This document shows positions 56,999 through 64,000 of a DNA stretch of 64,000 bases, piece by piece; positions within the stretch are counted from its first letter, which is position 1; each line of letters opens with the position of its first letter. Below the pieces are notes generated by a model, which was not told the origin of the DNA, ran no database searches, and saw nothing but the letters and a program-made list of their open reading frames with translations. A program made the position numbers and the translations under genes. The stretch is from Methylobacterium sp. BTF04 (lineage in GTDB: Bacteria > Pseudomonadota > Alphaproteobacteria > Rhizobiales > Beijerinckiaceae): the NCBI RefSeq assembly GCF_010692745.1, contig NZ_JAAHTB010000007.1, positions 62,001 to 126,000 on the forward strand, given 5' to 3'.

Positions 56999-57850
56999 TC
57001 AGAACTTGTCGGGCCAGCTCTTCACTGCGTCGCCGAGCGCCTGGACACCTTCGACGAACTTGCGGCCGGCCGGTGCCAGCGACGGCACTTTCATGCCGAA
57101 GACTTCCGTCTCTTCCGCTTCGGGCTCAGCGCTCGGCTGAGCACTCGGCGCGGCAGTGGCGACGTGCGTCGGTGGGGATACCTTTGCGCGGACGATGGCC
57201 GGAGCGGGCTTCTTGCGCGGGCTCGGGGTCTCGGCTGACGCCGGCTCTGGCGGCAGAGCGGCAAAACTCGTCGTGGTCGAGATCCGCGCGCGCTTGGTCT
57301 CACCGGACGACGGGACGACCAGAGCGGCCGTGCGTGCTGCGGGGATGAGCGGAGCAATCCGCGCAGGCGGCACCAGCGCGGCATTTTCGAGTGGTAGCAC
57401 GCGCGCAGTTTTCGCCGGCAGGTCCGGCTTGGGCGCCTCTAGCGTGACAGGCCCAGTGCCGGGGCGATCGGGGACGATCGCCGCCAAGGTCGTGATCGGC
57501 GAGGCGGGACTGACTCCAGCCTGCAACGTAACGGGCTCGGATGGCGGCGGCGGTCGCGATGTGGTGACGATCGGTGCCAGGGCCGGAACCCCGTCGCGCA
57601 AATCAGGCATATCGACGGCCATCGGGCCGATCTTGATCCTTGCGGCCTGATTCTTGATCACCTGAGGACCCGCAAGCCCGGACAGCATGGCGTAACACCC
57701 GGCCGAGAGACCGACGAGGCCGACGCAGCCGAGCAGTGCCAGAGCGATCGGACGGCCCACCGCGCGGCGCGGAGCAGGCGCTTTGGCGGGACGTGCCGGA
57801 GCGCGCATTTCGGAAGGATCGATGGCGAGGGGCATCATCGGATGAGACAT
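56999..57850 (-). CDS. Single-pass membrane protein with Pro/Ala-rich periplasmic region
   Basis: 283 residues. A basic cytoplasmic head (RAPARPAKAPAPRRAVGRP) precedes one membrane helix (about 33-56, ALALLGCVGLVGLSAGCYAM), then a 190-residue disordered Pro/Ala/Thr/Val stretch and a short conserved-looking C-terminal segment (EVFGMKVPSLAPAGRKFVEG, QALGDAVKSWPDKF). I do not recognise a family; the layout suits a membrane-anchored tether with a terminal binding peptide. It stands alone, with 256 bases upstream that show no clear promoter. Confidence 0.7.
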   Translation of the reverse strand: MSHPMMPLAIDPSEMRAPARPAKAPAPRRAVGRPIALALLGCVGLVGLSAGCYAMLSGLAGPQVIKNQAARIKIGPMAVDMPDLRDGVPALAPIVTTSRPPPPSEPVTLQAGVSPASPITTLAAIVPDRPGTGPVTLEAPKPDLPAKTARVLPLENAALVPPARIAPLIPAARTAALVVPSSGETKRARISTTTSFAALPPEPASAETPSPRKKPAPAIVRAKVSPPTHVATAAPSAQPSAEPEAEETEVFGMKVPSLAPAGRKFVEGVQALGDAVKSWPDKF

Positions 57851-58106
57851 CTCGAACGCTTCGGAACGATACGATTGACCGTGTTGGGTCGATCACGAAG
57901 CATCGTTGGCGAAGACGGTCTTCAGCCTGTCGCAACCGATGCGCCGTGGTACCGAAAGAGGACTGTCAATGGGGCACGAAGATGTCTTCGTGCCTTGCGC
58001 CACTGAGGGAAGAAGCGGGCTACCGGCATATCTGAATACGGCTCACAGGTTTAACGTGTCGTATTCGGTCACGCTTCACGCCGTCCCACGCCGGAGCAAG
58101 GCCGAT

Positions 58107-59006
58107 CTATCGTGGCTCGCCGGCCAGGGCTGCGGATTGCGCGCGCGCGATGCGGGCCAGTGCCCGCGTGCGGCGGTTGGCGTGAGACGGCGCGAGCGGC
58201 GCACCCATCAGGAGACTGTGTTTCAGGGCGACATGTTCGGGATCGCCCCAGCGTGCATAGAGGGCCTGGAAGGCTGCGTACCGCTCCGACTGGAACGGCA
58301 TCGGGCGGCCTCCGCCGTCGCGGCAGGGATGGGGTGGCTGGAGGTAGGCGCAGGGTACGAGCCCGTGCGGAATCGGCGCCGTAGCCACATGGGTCCGGCG
58401 CGCGGCGAGGATCTGTGGAACCACGAACCCGCGCGGGGCGCCTGCTCGAATCGGAGCACGGCGCGCGAAAACCTCGATGCGACCGAGTGGGGTCACCACG
58501 ACGAAATCCAGCGCACCGACCGCGAGGAGTTCCGCGACCGGGCTCGAGGGCGCATGCGCCGGGTGGCCGCAAACCCTGCGCAGTGACGCCAGATCGGCCG
58601 GATTTTCGGTGCGCAGATGAATATCGGCCTGCGGCAGTGCCAATCCGAGATCGAATAGGATCGCACCGGCATCCCGCGCCCGCAGCGCACCGTGATCCGG
58701 CCCGATCTCTGTGACGGTGAGCGGCCGGATGGCACTGCAGCGATCGTCGGGCAGGCAGAGCGCCACGGCATGACTCCATCCGCCCGGCAAAGCCGTCTCA
58801 TAGGCGATGGGGACGATCGGGGCCCGGGGATCGAATGCGAGACCGCCGCGCGGGGTCACCAGGCCGAACCGCCCGCCGACGACGTGTTCGGTCGGTTCGT
58901 CGGCATCACGACGGAACTCCGCGAGGGCACCGAAGCCGCCGAGGGTCCAGACCGTCGCTGTATCGGCAAGCGCGGTGGCGAGGAGCGCGCGGACGTCGTC
59001 ATTCAT
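58107..59006 (-). CDS. Conserved hypothetical protein, about 300 residues
   Basis: 299 residues from ATG 59006. N-terminal ALLATALADTATVWTLGGFG, a middle part with alternating beta-like strands (AFDPRAPIVPIAYETALPGG, ADIHLRTENPADLASLRRVC) and a C-terminal helical part with PMPFQSERYAAFQALYARWG. No signal peptide or membrane helix, so probably cytoplasmic. I recognise no catalytic motif or named family. It is divergent from the histidine kinase gene with 135 bases between the starts, which could mean a shared regulatory region. Confidence 0.75.
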   Translation of the reverse strand: MNDDVRALLATALADTATVWTLGGFGALAEFRRDADEPTEHVVGGRFGLVTPRGGLAFDPRAPIVPIAYETALPGGWSHAVALCLPDDRCSAIRPLTVTEIGPDHGALRARDAGAILFDLGLALPQADIHLRTENPADLASLRRVCGHPAHAPSSPVAELLAVGALDFVVVTPLGRIEVFARRAPIRAGAPRGFVVPQILAARRTHVATAPIPHGLVPCAYLQPPHPCRDGGGRPMPFQSERYAAFQALYARWGDPEHVALKHSLLMGAPLAPSHANRRTRALARIARAQSAALAGEPR

Positions 59007-59141
59007 AAGGGCGACCCGATCCAGAGCACCCTGTCTCCGCGATCCCCTCGGGTATTTCAACGCCCTGCAACTTCGCTACAAGCAGGCCGGGTGGCCGCCA
59101 GAGTGCCGCTTTCAGTTCCTCAGCGGCGATCCTTGACAGAG

Positions 59142-60584
59142 ATGACGCAGACCACAGGCCTTCTTGCGCTGGACGCCACTGCCCCATCGCGATGGGCGGG
59201 CTGGCCCACGCGCCGACGGATGATCGCCCTCGTCATCGCCATCGACGTGCTGGCAGCCCTGGTGTCCTGCGCGGTGATCGTGCTCAACGCACGCTCGGCC
59301 GTTGAGGTGGAGATGCGGGCCGCGCTCGCCAATGTCGAATTGCTGGTCTCAGACACCATCGACCTCGCGCAATCGGCTTCTCCCAGCAGTCTGCTGCAGA
59401 CTCTCGACTTGCGGGTCCAGGGCCTACGCCACGTCAGGGTCGCGGTGCTGGATGCGGCGGACGCGCCCGTTGCCACGGCGCCGGCGCGCCGGCGGGGAGA
59501 GCACCATGCGGCGCCGGCATGGTTCGCCGCACTGATCGCCCCCGCGCCCCGGCAGCACGCCCTGCCGATCGTGGCTCAAGGCCGCCACATCGGCACCGCG
59601 CGCATCACCACCCAGCCCCTCGACGAGATCGACGAGGTCTGGGGCTACACCGTCTCGCTCTCGCTCGCGAGCCTGTGCGTCAGCCTCGGGCTGCTCGGTG
59701 CCCTGTATGTCGCTTTCGGCCGGGTTCTCGCCCCCCTCACCCAAGTCGCCGAGGGTCTGACCCACTTGGAGCGCCACGACTACACCGTCCGCATCACGCC
59801 ACCGGCCTCGCGTGAACTCGCCGTCATCGCCACGCGGTTCAACAGCGTGGCGCAGGCCCTGGCGGAGGCGCGCGCCGCCAACGGTCGGCTCAACCGCCAG
59901 CTTCTCACCGCTCAGGACGACGAACGCCGCCGCACCGCCCTCGAACTGCACGACGAGTTCGGCCCCTGCCTGTTCGCCCTGGAAGCGAACGCCGCCTCGG
60001 TCACCCGCATGGCGGATGCGGACGCCCCCCTGGACCGGGACCGGCTACGGCAGCGCGCGCAGGACATCGGCAGCATCGTCGGGCAGGTCCAGACGCTGAA
60101 CCGCGACCTCCTCAACCGGCTGCGCCCGCACGCACTCGGACAGGTACCGTTGGCCGATTGTCTTCGGCTGCTGCAGCGTGATTTTGGCCGGCGTCACCCC
60201 GGCACGATTTTCACGGGCGATTTCGACGGGCTCGGGCGTGGCTACGGCGATGTGGTCGACCTCACCGTGTTCCGTTGCATCCAGGAGAGCATGACCAACG
60301 CGGTGCGCCACGGGGCCGCGCCGCACGTGGCGGTGCGGGCGTCCGAAGAGGCCGATCCGACGGCGCACGGCGGCACGATCCTGCAGATCGCCGTGCAGGA
60401 CGACGGCATCGGTGTGGCGCCCGGACACGGCGTCGGACTCGGTTTGTCGGGGATGCGCGAGCGCGTCGAGGCCCTGAGCGGCACTTTCGTGCTTGACAAC
60501 AGCGTCCCTGGGACGGTTGTCCGGATCATGATCCCGCTCGACCACGAGCGGCCCGAGGATTCGAGCGCGATCCCCCAGGCATGA
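59142..60584 (+). CDS. Sensor histidine kinase, NarL/DegS-type (HisKA_3)
   Basis: 480 residues. First membrane helix at about 26-48 (MIALVIAIDVLAALVSCAVI), a periplasmic domain of about 120 residues, a second helix near 170-190, a HAMP domain (AFGRVLAPLTQVAEGLTHLE), then the dimerisation/phosphoacceptor helix with the His at about 270 (RRTALELHDEFGPCLFALEA). The ATPase part is small but intact (FRCIQESMTNAVRHG for the N box, DDGIGV and GLGLSGMRER for G boxes). It overlaps the response regulator by four bases. The class includes FlhS/MoxY-like regulators of methylotrophy genes; an assignment here would be a guess. Confidence 0.92.
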   Translation: MTQTTGLLALDATAPSRWAGWPTRRRMIALVIAIDVLAALVSCAVIVLNARSAVEVEMRAALANVELLVSDTIDLAQSASPSSLLQTLDLRVQGLRHVRVAVLDAADAPVATAPARRRGEHHAAPAWFAALIAPAPRQHALPIVAQGRHIGTARITTQPLDEIDEVWGYTVSLSLASLCVSLGLLGALYVAFGRVLAPLTQVAEGLTHLERHDYTVRITPPASRELAVIATRFNSVAQALAEARAANGRLNRQLLTAQDDERRRTALELHDEFGPCLFALEANAASVTRMADADAPLDRDRLRQRAQDIGSIVGQVQTLNRDLLNRLRPHALGQVPLADCLRLLQRDFGRRHPGTIFTGDFDGLGRGYGDVVDLTVFRCIQESMTNAVRHGAAPHVAVRASEEADPTAHGGTILQIAVQDDGIGVAPGHGVGLGLSGMRERVEALSGTFVLDNSVPGTVVRIMIPLDHERPEDSSAIPQA

Positions 60585-61243
60585 ACGCGATAGCCACGAC
60601 CACGACCCGGGCCCCTGCCCTCGTCATCGACGATCATCCGATCGTTCTCCAGGGCTGCCGCCGGGTGCTGGAGGATGCCGGTATCGAGCGGATCGCGGAG
60701 GCCACCAGCGTCGTGGCTGGCTACCGCGCCTTCCTGCGCCTGCGACCTTCGATGGTGATCTGCGATCTCACCTTCCAGGGCAGCGGGCTCGCCGGCCTGC
60801 ATCTGATCCGGCGGATGCGCGGCGTGGATGCCAATGTCCGCATCCTCGTCTTCAGCATGCACAACGATCCGGTGATCGTCTCGCGCGCGCTGGAGGCCGG
60901 CGCGCTCGGCTATGTGCTCAAGGACCATGCCTCGGGCGAGTTGTTCGAGGCGTTCGAGCGGGTGCGGGCCGGGCAGGTCTATCTCGACCGGCGCCTGGCG
61001 ACCGAAGTGGCGATGCTGCGCACCGATCCGCGCCGGACCCCGGAGGCCCAGCTCACCCCGCGCGAACAGCAGATCCTGTCGCGATTGGCGCAGGGCAAAT
61101 CCTACGGGGCCATCGCAAGCGATCTGTCGGTGAGCTACAAGACGGTGACGAACGCCTGCTCGCAGATGCGCCAGAAGCTCGGCGTGCGCACTTTGGCCGA
61201 GTTGATCCACGTGGCGGTGACACAGGCGCAACGTCAGGGCTGA
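60581..61243 (+). CDS. NarL/FixJ-type response regulator
   Basis: 220 residues. Receiver domain with the acidic pair in VIDDHP, phosphorylated Asp at 62 (ICDLTF), switch Ser in VFSMHND and conserved Lys in VLKDHASGELFEA. The LuxR-type helix-turn-helix is at about 150-215 (LTPREQQILSRLAQGKSYGA, IASDLSVSYKTVTNACSQMR). It starts at an ATGA overlap with the kinase gene, so the pair is translationally coupled. Targets are unknown; the palindrome over the promoter just downstream (61352-61367) is a reasonable candidate site. Confidence 0.94.
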   Translation: MNAIATTTTRAPALVIDDHPIVLQGCRRVLEDAGIERIAEATSVVAGYRAFLRLRPSMVICDLTFQGSGLAGLHLIRRMRGVDANVRILVFSMHNDPVIVSRALEAGALGYVLKDHASGELFEAFERVRAGQVYLDRRLATEVAMLRTDPRRTPEAQLTPREQQILSRLAQGKSYGAIASDLSVSYKTVTNACSQMRQKLGVRTLAELIHVAVTQAQRQG

Positions 61244-61351
61244 GCACAAGCTTCGGCGGCAATGCAAGCGACCGCCCGTCAATAACCGGAGCGTCCCCGG
61301 CGACAAGCCGATCAACGGGATTGCGGAAAATCAATAATCACGCGATCGCGC

Positions 61352-61390
61352 GTCAATCTGAATTGACACATCTGTCGGACGCCATAATAT
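61352..61390 (+). promoter_or_regulatory. Strong sigma-70-like promoter with overlapping palindrome
   Basis: TTGACA at 61363-61368 and TAATAT at 61385-61390, 16 bases apart, in an unusually AT-rich patch. The palindrome GTCAAT-CTGA-ATTGAC at 61352-61367 covers most of the -35 box, as an operator for a repressor or class-II activator would. It would drive the small membrane protein gene at 61479 and probably the Cache gene. Confidence 0.6.
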
Positions 61391-61478
61391 CCACGCGGTC
61401 CTTACCTCCATCGCTTCAATAAGTGCGGCGATCGACGTTCGGACATTGGTCTCCGTTGGCGGCCCTGCGAGGCGTTTC

Positions 61479-61733
61479 ATGGTGGCGGGCGTTCTTCTCG
61501 TACCGATTGCTGAGGCAGCGGCGTTCACTGCCGGATGCGCGATGCTCCAGGCACAGGCCATTCACGCTGAGCGGATCGGCGTTGCCCTGATCGTCGCCAT
61601 CGGAATCCTCCTATTGGTCTTCGCCGTCCTCGCCACCCCCGCGACCCTCATCGAGGCAGCACCCTTCGACGACGCGGCTACGTGGATGGGTGCGCCCTCA
61701 CTGCTCCCGGCGCCCCCCGCGAATCACGGTTGA
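61479..61733 (+). CDS. Small membrane protein, hypothetical
   Basis: 84 residues with two hydrophobic segments (MVAGVLLVPIAEAAAFTAGC and VALIVAIGILLLVFAVLAT) and a short polar Pro-rich tail. ATG at 61479 has GAGG six bases upstream; an in-frame TTG at 61446 is possible. No family recognised. It lies between the promoter at 61352-61390 and the Cache protein gene, which starts 23 bases after its stop, so the two probably share one mRNA. Confidence 0.5.
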   Translation: MVAGVLLVPIAEAAAFTAGCAMLQAQAIHAERIGVALIVAIGILLLVFAVLATPATLIEAAPFDDAATWMGAPSLLPAPPANHG

Positions 61734-61756
61734 CCCTTACGCATCGGAGGCTTCCC

Positions 61757-62494
61757 ATGAGCGGCACCCCGCGTCTCGTCGTCTTGATCGCTCTGACGGC
61801 TTTGAGTTTTCTGGCGATTGCGGGCGCCTTGCCCGGCCGCGCGCTCGCCTGCGGCTTCGTCGAGGCACCCTCCGATTGTGACGAGGGCTCCGAGGGCGGA
61901 GGCGCGCGCTGGATGCTCAAGCGCGTCGCCGCTGCCGTGGCCGCCGACGAACCGAAGGCACTCCAGGATTTTACGAGGGGTGAGGCCGGGTTCCGCACGG
62001 CCGACAACTATGTCTTCTGCGTCGGCCCGACCGGCACGATGACCGCTCATCCCAACCCGATCCTGCGCGACCACGACGTGCGGGACCTGCATGACGAGAC
62101 GGGCCACTACTTCATCGCCGACATGCTGCGGACGGCCAAACCCGGTGAGGTGTCGGAAATCCACTACCTGTTTCCGCGCCTCGGCAGCACCAAAGCGGTG
62201 CCCAAGACGACGTTCTACACCCGCGCCGGAGATCAGGTGTGCGCGGTGGGGAGCTATGACGGCGATGCGTCGGCGCATGACCAGACGGTCGAGACGAGTG
62301 CGGTTCAGTTGCGGGACCGCCTCGACAAGACCTTGCCGGTCGCGCTTCGTCCCACCTGGAACGCCTATCTCGAGGCCGTGGCACACGAGGCGGCCGAGCG
62401 GGACGCGACGATGGATCGCTTACGGGACAGCGTGCGCCGGACGCAAGCGCTCCTCGCGGGCACGTCGACCGGCGCAGCCTCGCCGGCTCCTTGA
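61757..62494 (+). CDS. Periplasmic single-Cache-domain protein
   Basis: 245 residues. A signal peptide (LVVLIALTALSFLAIAGALP, cut after RALA) is followed by a Cache-type sensor fold: MLKRVAAAVAADEPKALQDF, then DNYVFCVGPTGTMTAHPNPI, a hallmark of sCache_2 domains, and GHYFIADMLRTAKPGEVSEI. A helical C-terminal tail follows (residues 190-235). There is no transmembrane or signalling domain, so it would bind a small molecule freely in the periplasm. ATG at 61757 has GGAGG upstream. Its neighbour, the membrane kinase at 59142, is a possible partner. Confidence 0.85.
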   Translation: MSGTPRLVVLIALTALSFLAIAGALPGRALACGFVEAPSDCDEGSEGGGARWMLKRVAAAVAADEPKALQDFTRGEAGFRTADNYVFCVGPTGTMTAHPNPILRDHDVRDLHDETGHYFIADMLRTAKPGEVSEIHYLFPRLGSTKAVPKTTFYTRAGDQVCAVGSYDGDASAHDQTVETSAVQLRDRLDKTLPVALRPTWNAYLEAVAHEAAERDATMDRLRDSVRRTQALLAGTSTGAASPAP

Positions 62495-62518
62495 GAGCCG
62501 GGATTTACGGCGTTCACC

Positions 62519-62932
62519 TCAGAGGCCGCCCATCTCACGCACGATCGCCCATTCTGCGGCGCTCACCGGCTGCACCGAGAGCCGTGAATTGTTGGCCAGA
62601 ACCATGTCCTTCAGGCGCGGCTCGGCCTTGATCGCCTCCAGGGTCACGGGCCGCCCGAGCGGCGCAACGGCACGCAGGTCGACCATGCCGAAGCGCCCGG
62701 TCTCGTCCGAATCGTCCGGGTAGTAGGGCCTGATCACCTCGACGATTCCGACAACCGCCTTGCCCTCGTTGGAATGGTAGAAGAAGCCGCGTTCGCCCAC
62801 CTCCATGGTCTGGAGATGCTTCTTGGCGACGTGGTTGCGGACTCCGTTCCAATGGGTCCCGGTCGGTCCGGCTTCCACCTGCTGGTCCCAGGACCAGGTC
62901 GAGGGCTCGGACTTGTAGAGCCAGTAGGCCAT
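62519..62932 (-). CDS. EVE domain-containing protein
   Basis: 137 residues from ATG 62932, starting AYWLYKSEPSTWSWDQQVEA, with WNGVRNHVAKKHLQTMEVGE, FFYHSNEGKAVVGIVEVI and the aromatic cage region DETGRFGMVDLRAV. EVE domains are PUA-like and bind modified bases in RNA or DNA. In alphaproteobacteria this stand-alone form sits at the end of the tsaD-gpsA cluster, as here. An ATG four codons upstream is also possible. Confidence 0.92.
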   Translation of the reverse strand: MAYWLYKSEPSTWSWDQQVEAGPTGTHWNGVRNHVAKKHLQTMEVGERGFFYHSNEGKAVVGIVEVIRPYYPDDSDETGRFGMVDLRAVAPLGRPVTLEAIKAEPRLKDMVLANNSRLSVQPVSAAEWAIVREMGGL

Positions 62933-63021
62933 GCGCTTCTCCATCGAAGCGGCGTCCTTACCACCGGTCCAGCCTGCCCGTCAGGCTCTGGCGCAGTCAC
63001 CTTTGGCGAATTCGCTGACGC

Positions 63022-63480
63022 TCAGCGCAGCGCATCGGCCCAGTAGCGCAGGCTGTCCTCGTTGACCGGCGCGCCGGCGGCTCGGTTGCGGGCCGCGACG
63101 AAGGCGTGGAACTCGGTTGCCGTCCCAGTGCCGATGAGGTCGCGCACGGCCGAGAGAATGCGGGTGATCCGCAGATGGTTGTGGTCGTGCGCGCGCAACC
63201 AGCCCTCGGTCTCGGCATAGAATCGCGTCATCCGACCGAGCGCGGCGCGCAGGCCGGACAAGGCGGCGGGGTCGGAGCGGATCGCCTCGGCCTCGATGCC
63301 GGTGAGCACGGGCGTCCCCGGAACGGCCGCGCTCAGGGAATGGAGCGGGAAGCACCATTGGACGAAGTCGTGAATTCCCTCGATCTGCGCGTCGTCGAAG
63401 GCGAGGATCTGACGCAAGGTTCGGCCGGCGCCATCGTGTCCGGTGCCGGCGAGGAAGGCATGGAGCCGACCAGCGCTCAC
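63022..63480 (-). CDS. OGFr N-terminal domain protein
   Basis: 152 residues. [40 protein letters not shown] and [18 protein letters not shown] match the opioid growth factor receptor (OGFr_N) domain, first described in animals but present in many bacteria with unknown function. GTG at 63480 overlaps the gpsA stop as GTGA, so it is translationally coupled to gpsA. In many relatives a YciI-type gene occupies this place between gpsA and the EVE gene (from memory). Confidence 0.82.
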   Translation of the reverse strand: MSAGRLHAFLAGTGHDGAGRTLRQILAFDDAQIEGIHDFVQWCFPLHSLSAAVPGTPVLTGIEAEAIRSDPAALSGLRAALGRMTRFYAETEGWLRAHDHNHLRITRILSAVRDLIGTGTATEFHAFVAARNRAAGAPVNEDSLRYWADALR

Positions 63481-64000
63481 TCGGCCTCACCCTTCAGCGG
63501 CCGGGCCAGCAGAGCTGCCACCACCGCGTCGACACTGGCCTCGCCGGCGATGATGGCGGCCACGGCCTGCGCCACCGGCATCTCGACATTGCGAGCCCGG
63601 GCGAGGTCCACCAGGGCGGCGGCCGTGAAGGCACCCTCGGCGAGCTTGCCGCCGGACGCGTCCTGAGGCGAAGCCCCGGCGCCGAGCCGCTGGCCGAAGG
63701 CGAAATTGCGCGATTGCGGCGAGGAGGCGGTCAGCACGAGGTCGCCGAGGCCCGACAGACCCATCAGCGTCTCGGGCCGGCCGCCATAGGCGCGGGCGAA
63801 CCGCATCAGTTCGGCGAAGGCACGGGCGATCAGAGCGGCGCGCGCGCTGTCACCGAGGCCGCGCCCGGCGACGATGCCGGAGGCGATGGCCAGAACGTTC
63901 TTGCCGGCGCCCCCGATCTCGACGCCGCGAACATCGTCGGTGTGATAGACCCGCAGGGTCGGCCCGGAGAGGGCGGCGGCGAGTCTGGCTGCGAGCGCCG
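63477..64000 (-). CDS. gpsA: Glycerol-3-phosphate dehydrogenase [NAD(P)+], C-terminal part (5' end outside window)
   Basis: The frame is open from 64000 to the stop at 63477, giving about 174 residues, the C-terminal half of GpsA. Landmarks are [40 protein letters not shown] with the substrate-binding Lys and Asn, and [20 protein letters not shown]. The enzyme makes sn-glycerol 3-phosphate from dihydroxyacetone phosphate for phospholipid synthesis. The N-terminal NAD-binding domain lies beyond the window. It is the first visible gene of the gpsA-OGFr-EVE run. Confidence 0.93.
   Translation of the reverse strand, partial: ALAARLAAALSGPTLRVYHTDDVRGVEIGGAGKNVLAIASGIVAGRGLGDSARAALIARAFAELMRFARAYGGRPETLMGLSGLGDLVLTASSPQSRNFAFGQRLGAGASPQDASGGKLAEGAFTAAALVDLARARNVEMPVAQAVAAIIAGEASVDAVVAALLARPLKGEAE

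Noticed and set aside
59133..59138. TTGACA just before the histidine kinase gene
   Set aside because: It ends four bases before the ATG, too close to serve as a -35 for this gene.

Overview
The window is 64 kb of GC-rich chromosome (about two thirds G+C) from an alphaproteobacterium of the order Hyphomicrobiales, most probably Methylobacterium or a close relative. This rests on gene content: a NadQ-type NAD regulator next to nadABC, DUF1489, DUF4167, a CheZ-like protein with a Rhizobiales-type N-terminus, a PodJ/Sel1-like polar protein, PtsP beside lysC, prfA and prmC, and a Mla-type lipid ABC system. No species-level marker was available. I saw no rRNA, tRNA, CRISPR array, prophage or insertion sequence; this looks like core chromosome. 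The only repetitive DNA is a family of GC-rich palindromic elements.

Layout. 1-5.4 kb: end of a giant coiled-coil protein, a DUF1489 protein, a palindromic repeat, a CheZ-like phosphatase and an MFS transporter. 5.4-9.3 kb: four-gene Mla/MCE lipid transport operon (STAS-permease, ATPase, MCE protein, auxiliary lipoprotein). 9.3-11.6 kb: XRE-cupin regulator and thiED. 11.7-17.2 kb: sugar acetyltransferase, nadQ, then the de novo NAD operon nadABC behind three palindromes that look like operators. 17.4-23.5 kb: L,D-transpeptidase, small membrane protein, esterase, and the ligase-associated repair pair (Lhr-type helicase and PdeM nuclease), with a palindromic repeat inserted in frame in the helicase. 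23.6-34.1 kb: PodJ-like polar protein, then a beta-oxidation group (acyl-CoA dehydrogenase, thiolase, FadB-like fusion) interleaved with a DUF2059 protein and an EAL phosphodiesterase.

34.3-49.4 kb is housekeeping: exonuclease with a SWIM-like tail, ligA, msrQ, Uma2 protein, adenosine kinase, quinone reductase, YbhB-type protein, ubiG, lysC, ptsP, prfA and prmC. 49.8-56.7 kb: DUF4167 protein with a long Arg/Gln/Asp repeat tract, a broken Rossmann-type gene, a short YqaE/Pmp3 membrane protein, a 2-hydroxyglutarate-oxidase-like flavoprotein, a Ca2+/H+ antiporter and a DEAD-box RNA helicase. 57-64 kb: two uncharacterised proteins, a NarL-type two-component pair, a small membrane protein and a periplasmic Cache protein behind a strong-looking promoter, then an EVE protein, an OGFr-domain protein and gpsA (cut by the window end).

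I did not find a clearly new defence or biosynthetic system. The points most worth following are the in-frame palindromic element in the Lhr helicase with its apparent CTG start, the NadQ operator cluster, the repeat-rich DUF4167 protein beside translation-termination genes, the doubly frameshifted gene at 51.2-52.0 kb, the two-component/Cache block at 59-62.5 kb, and the OGFr gene coupled to gpsA.
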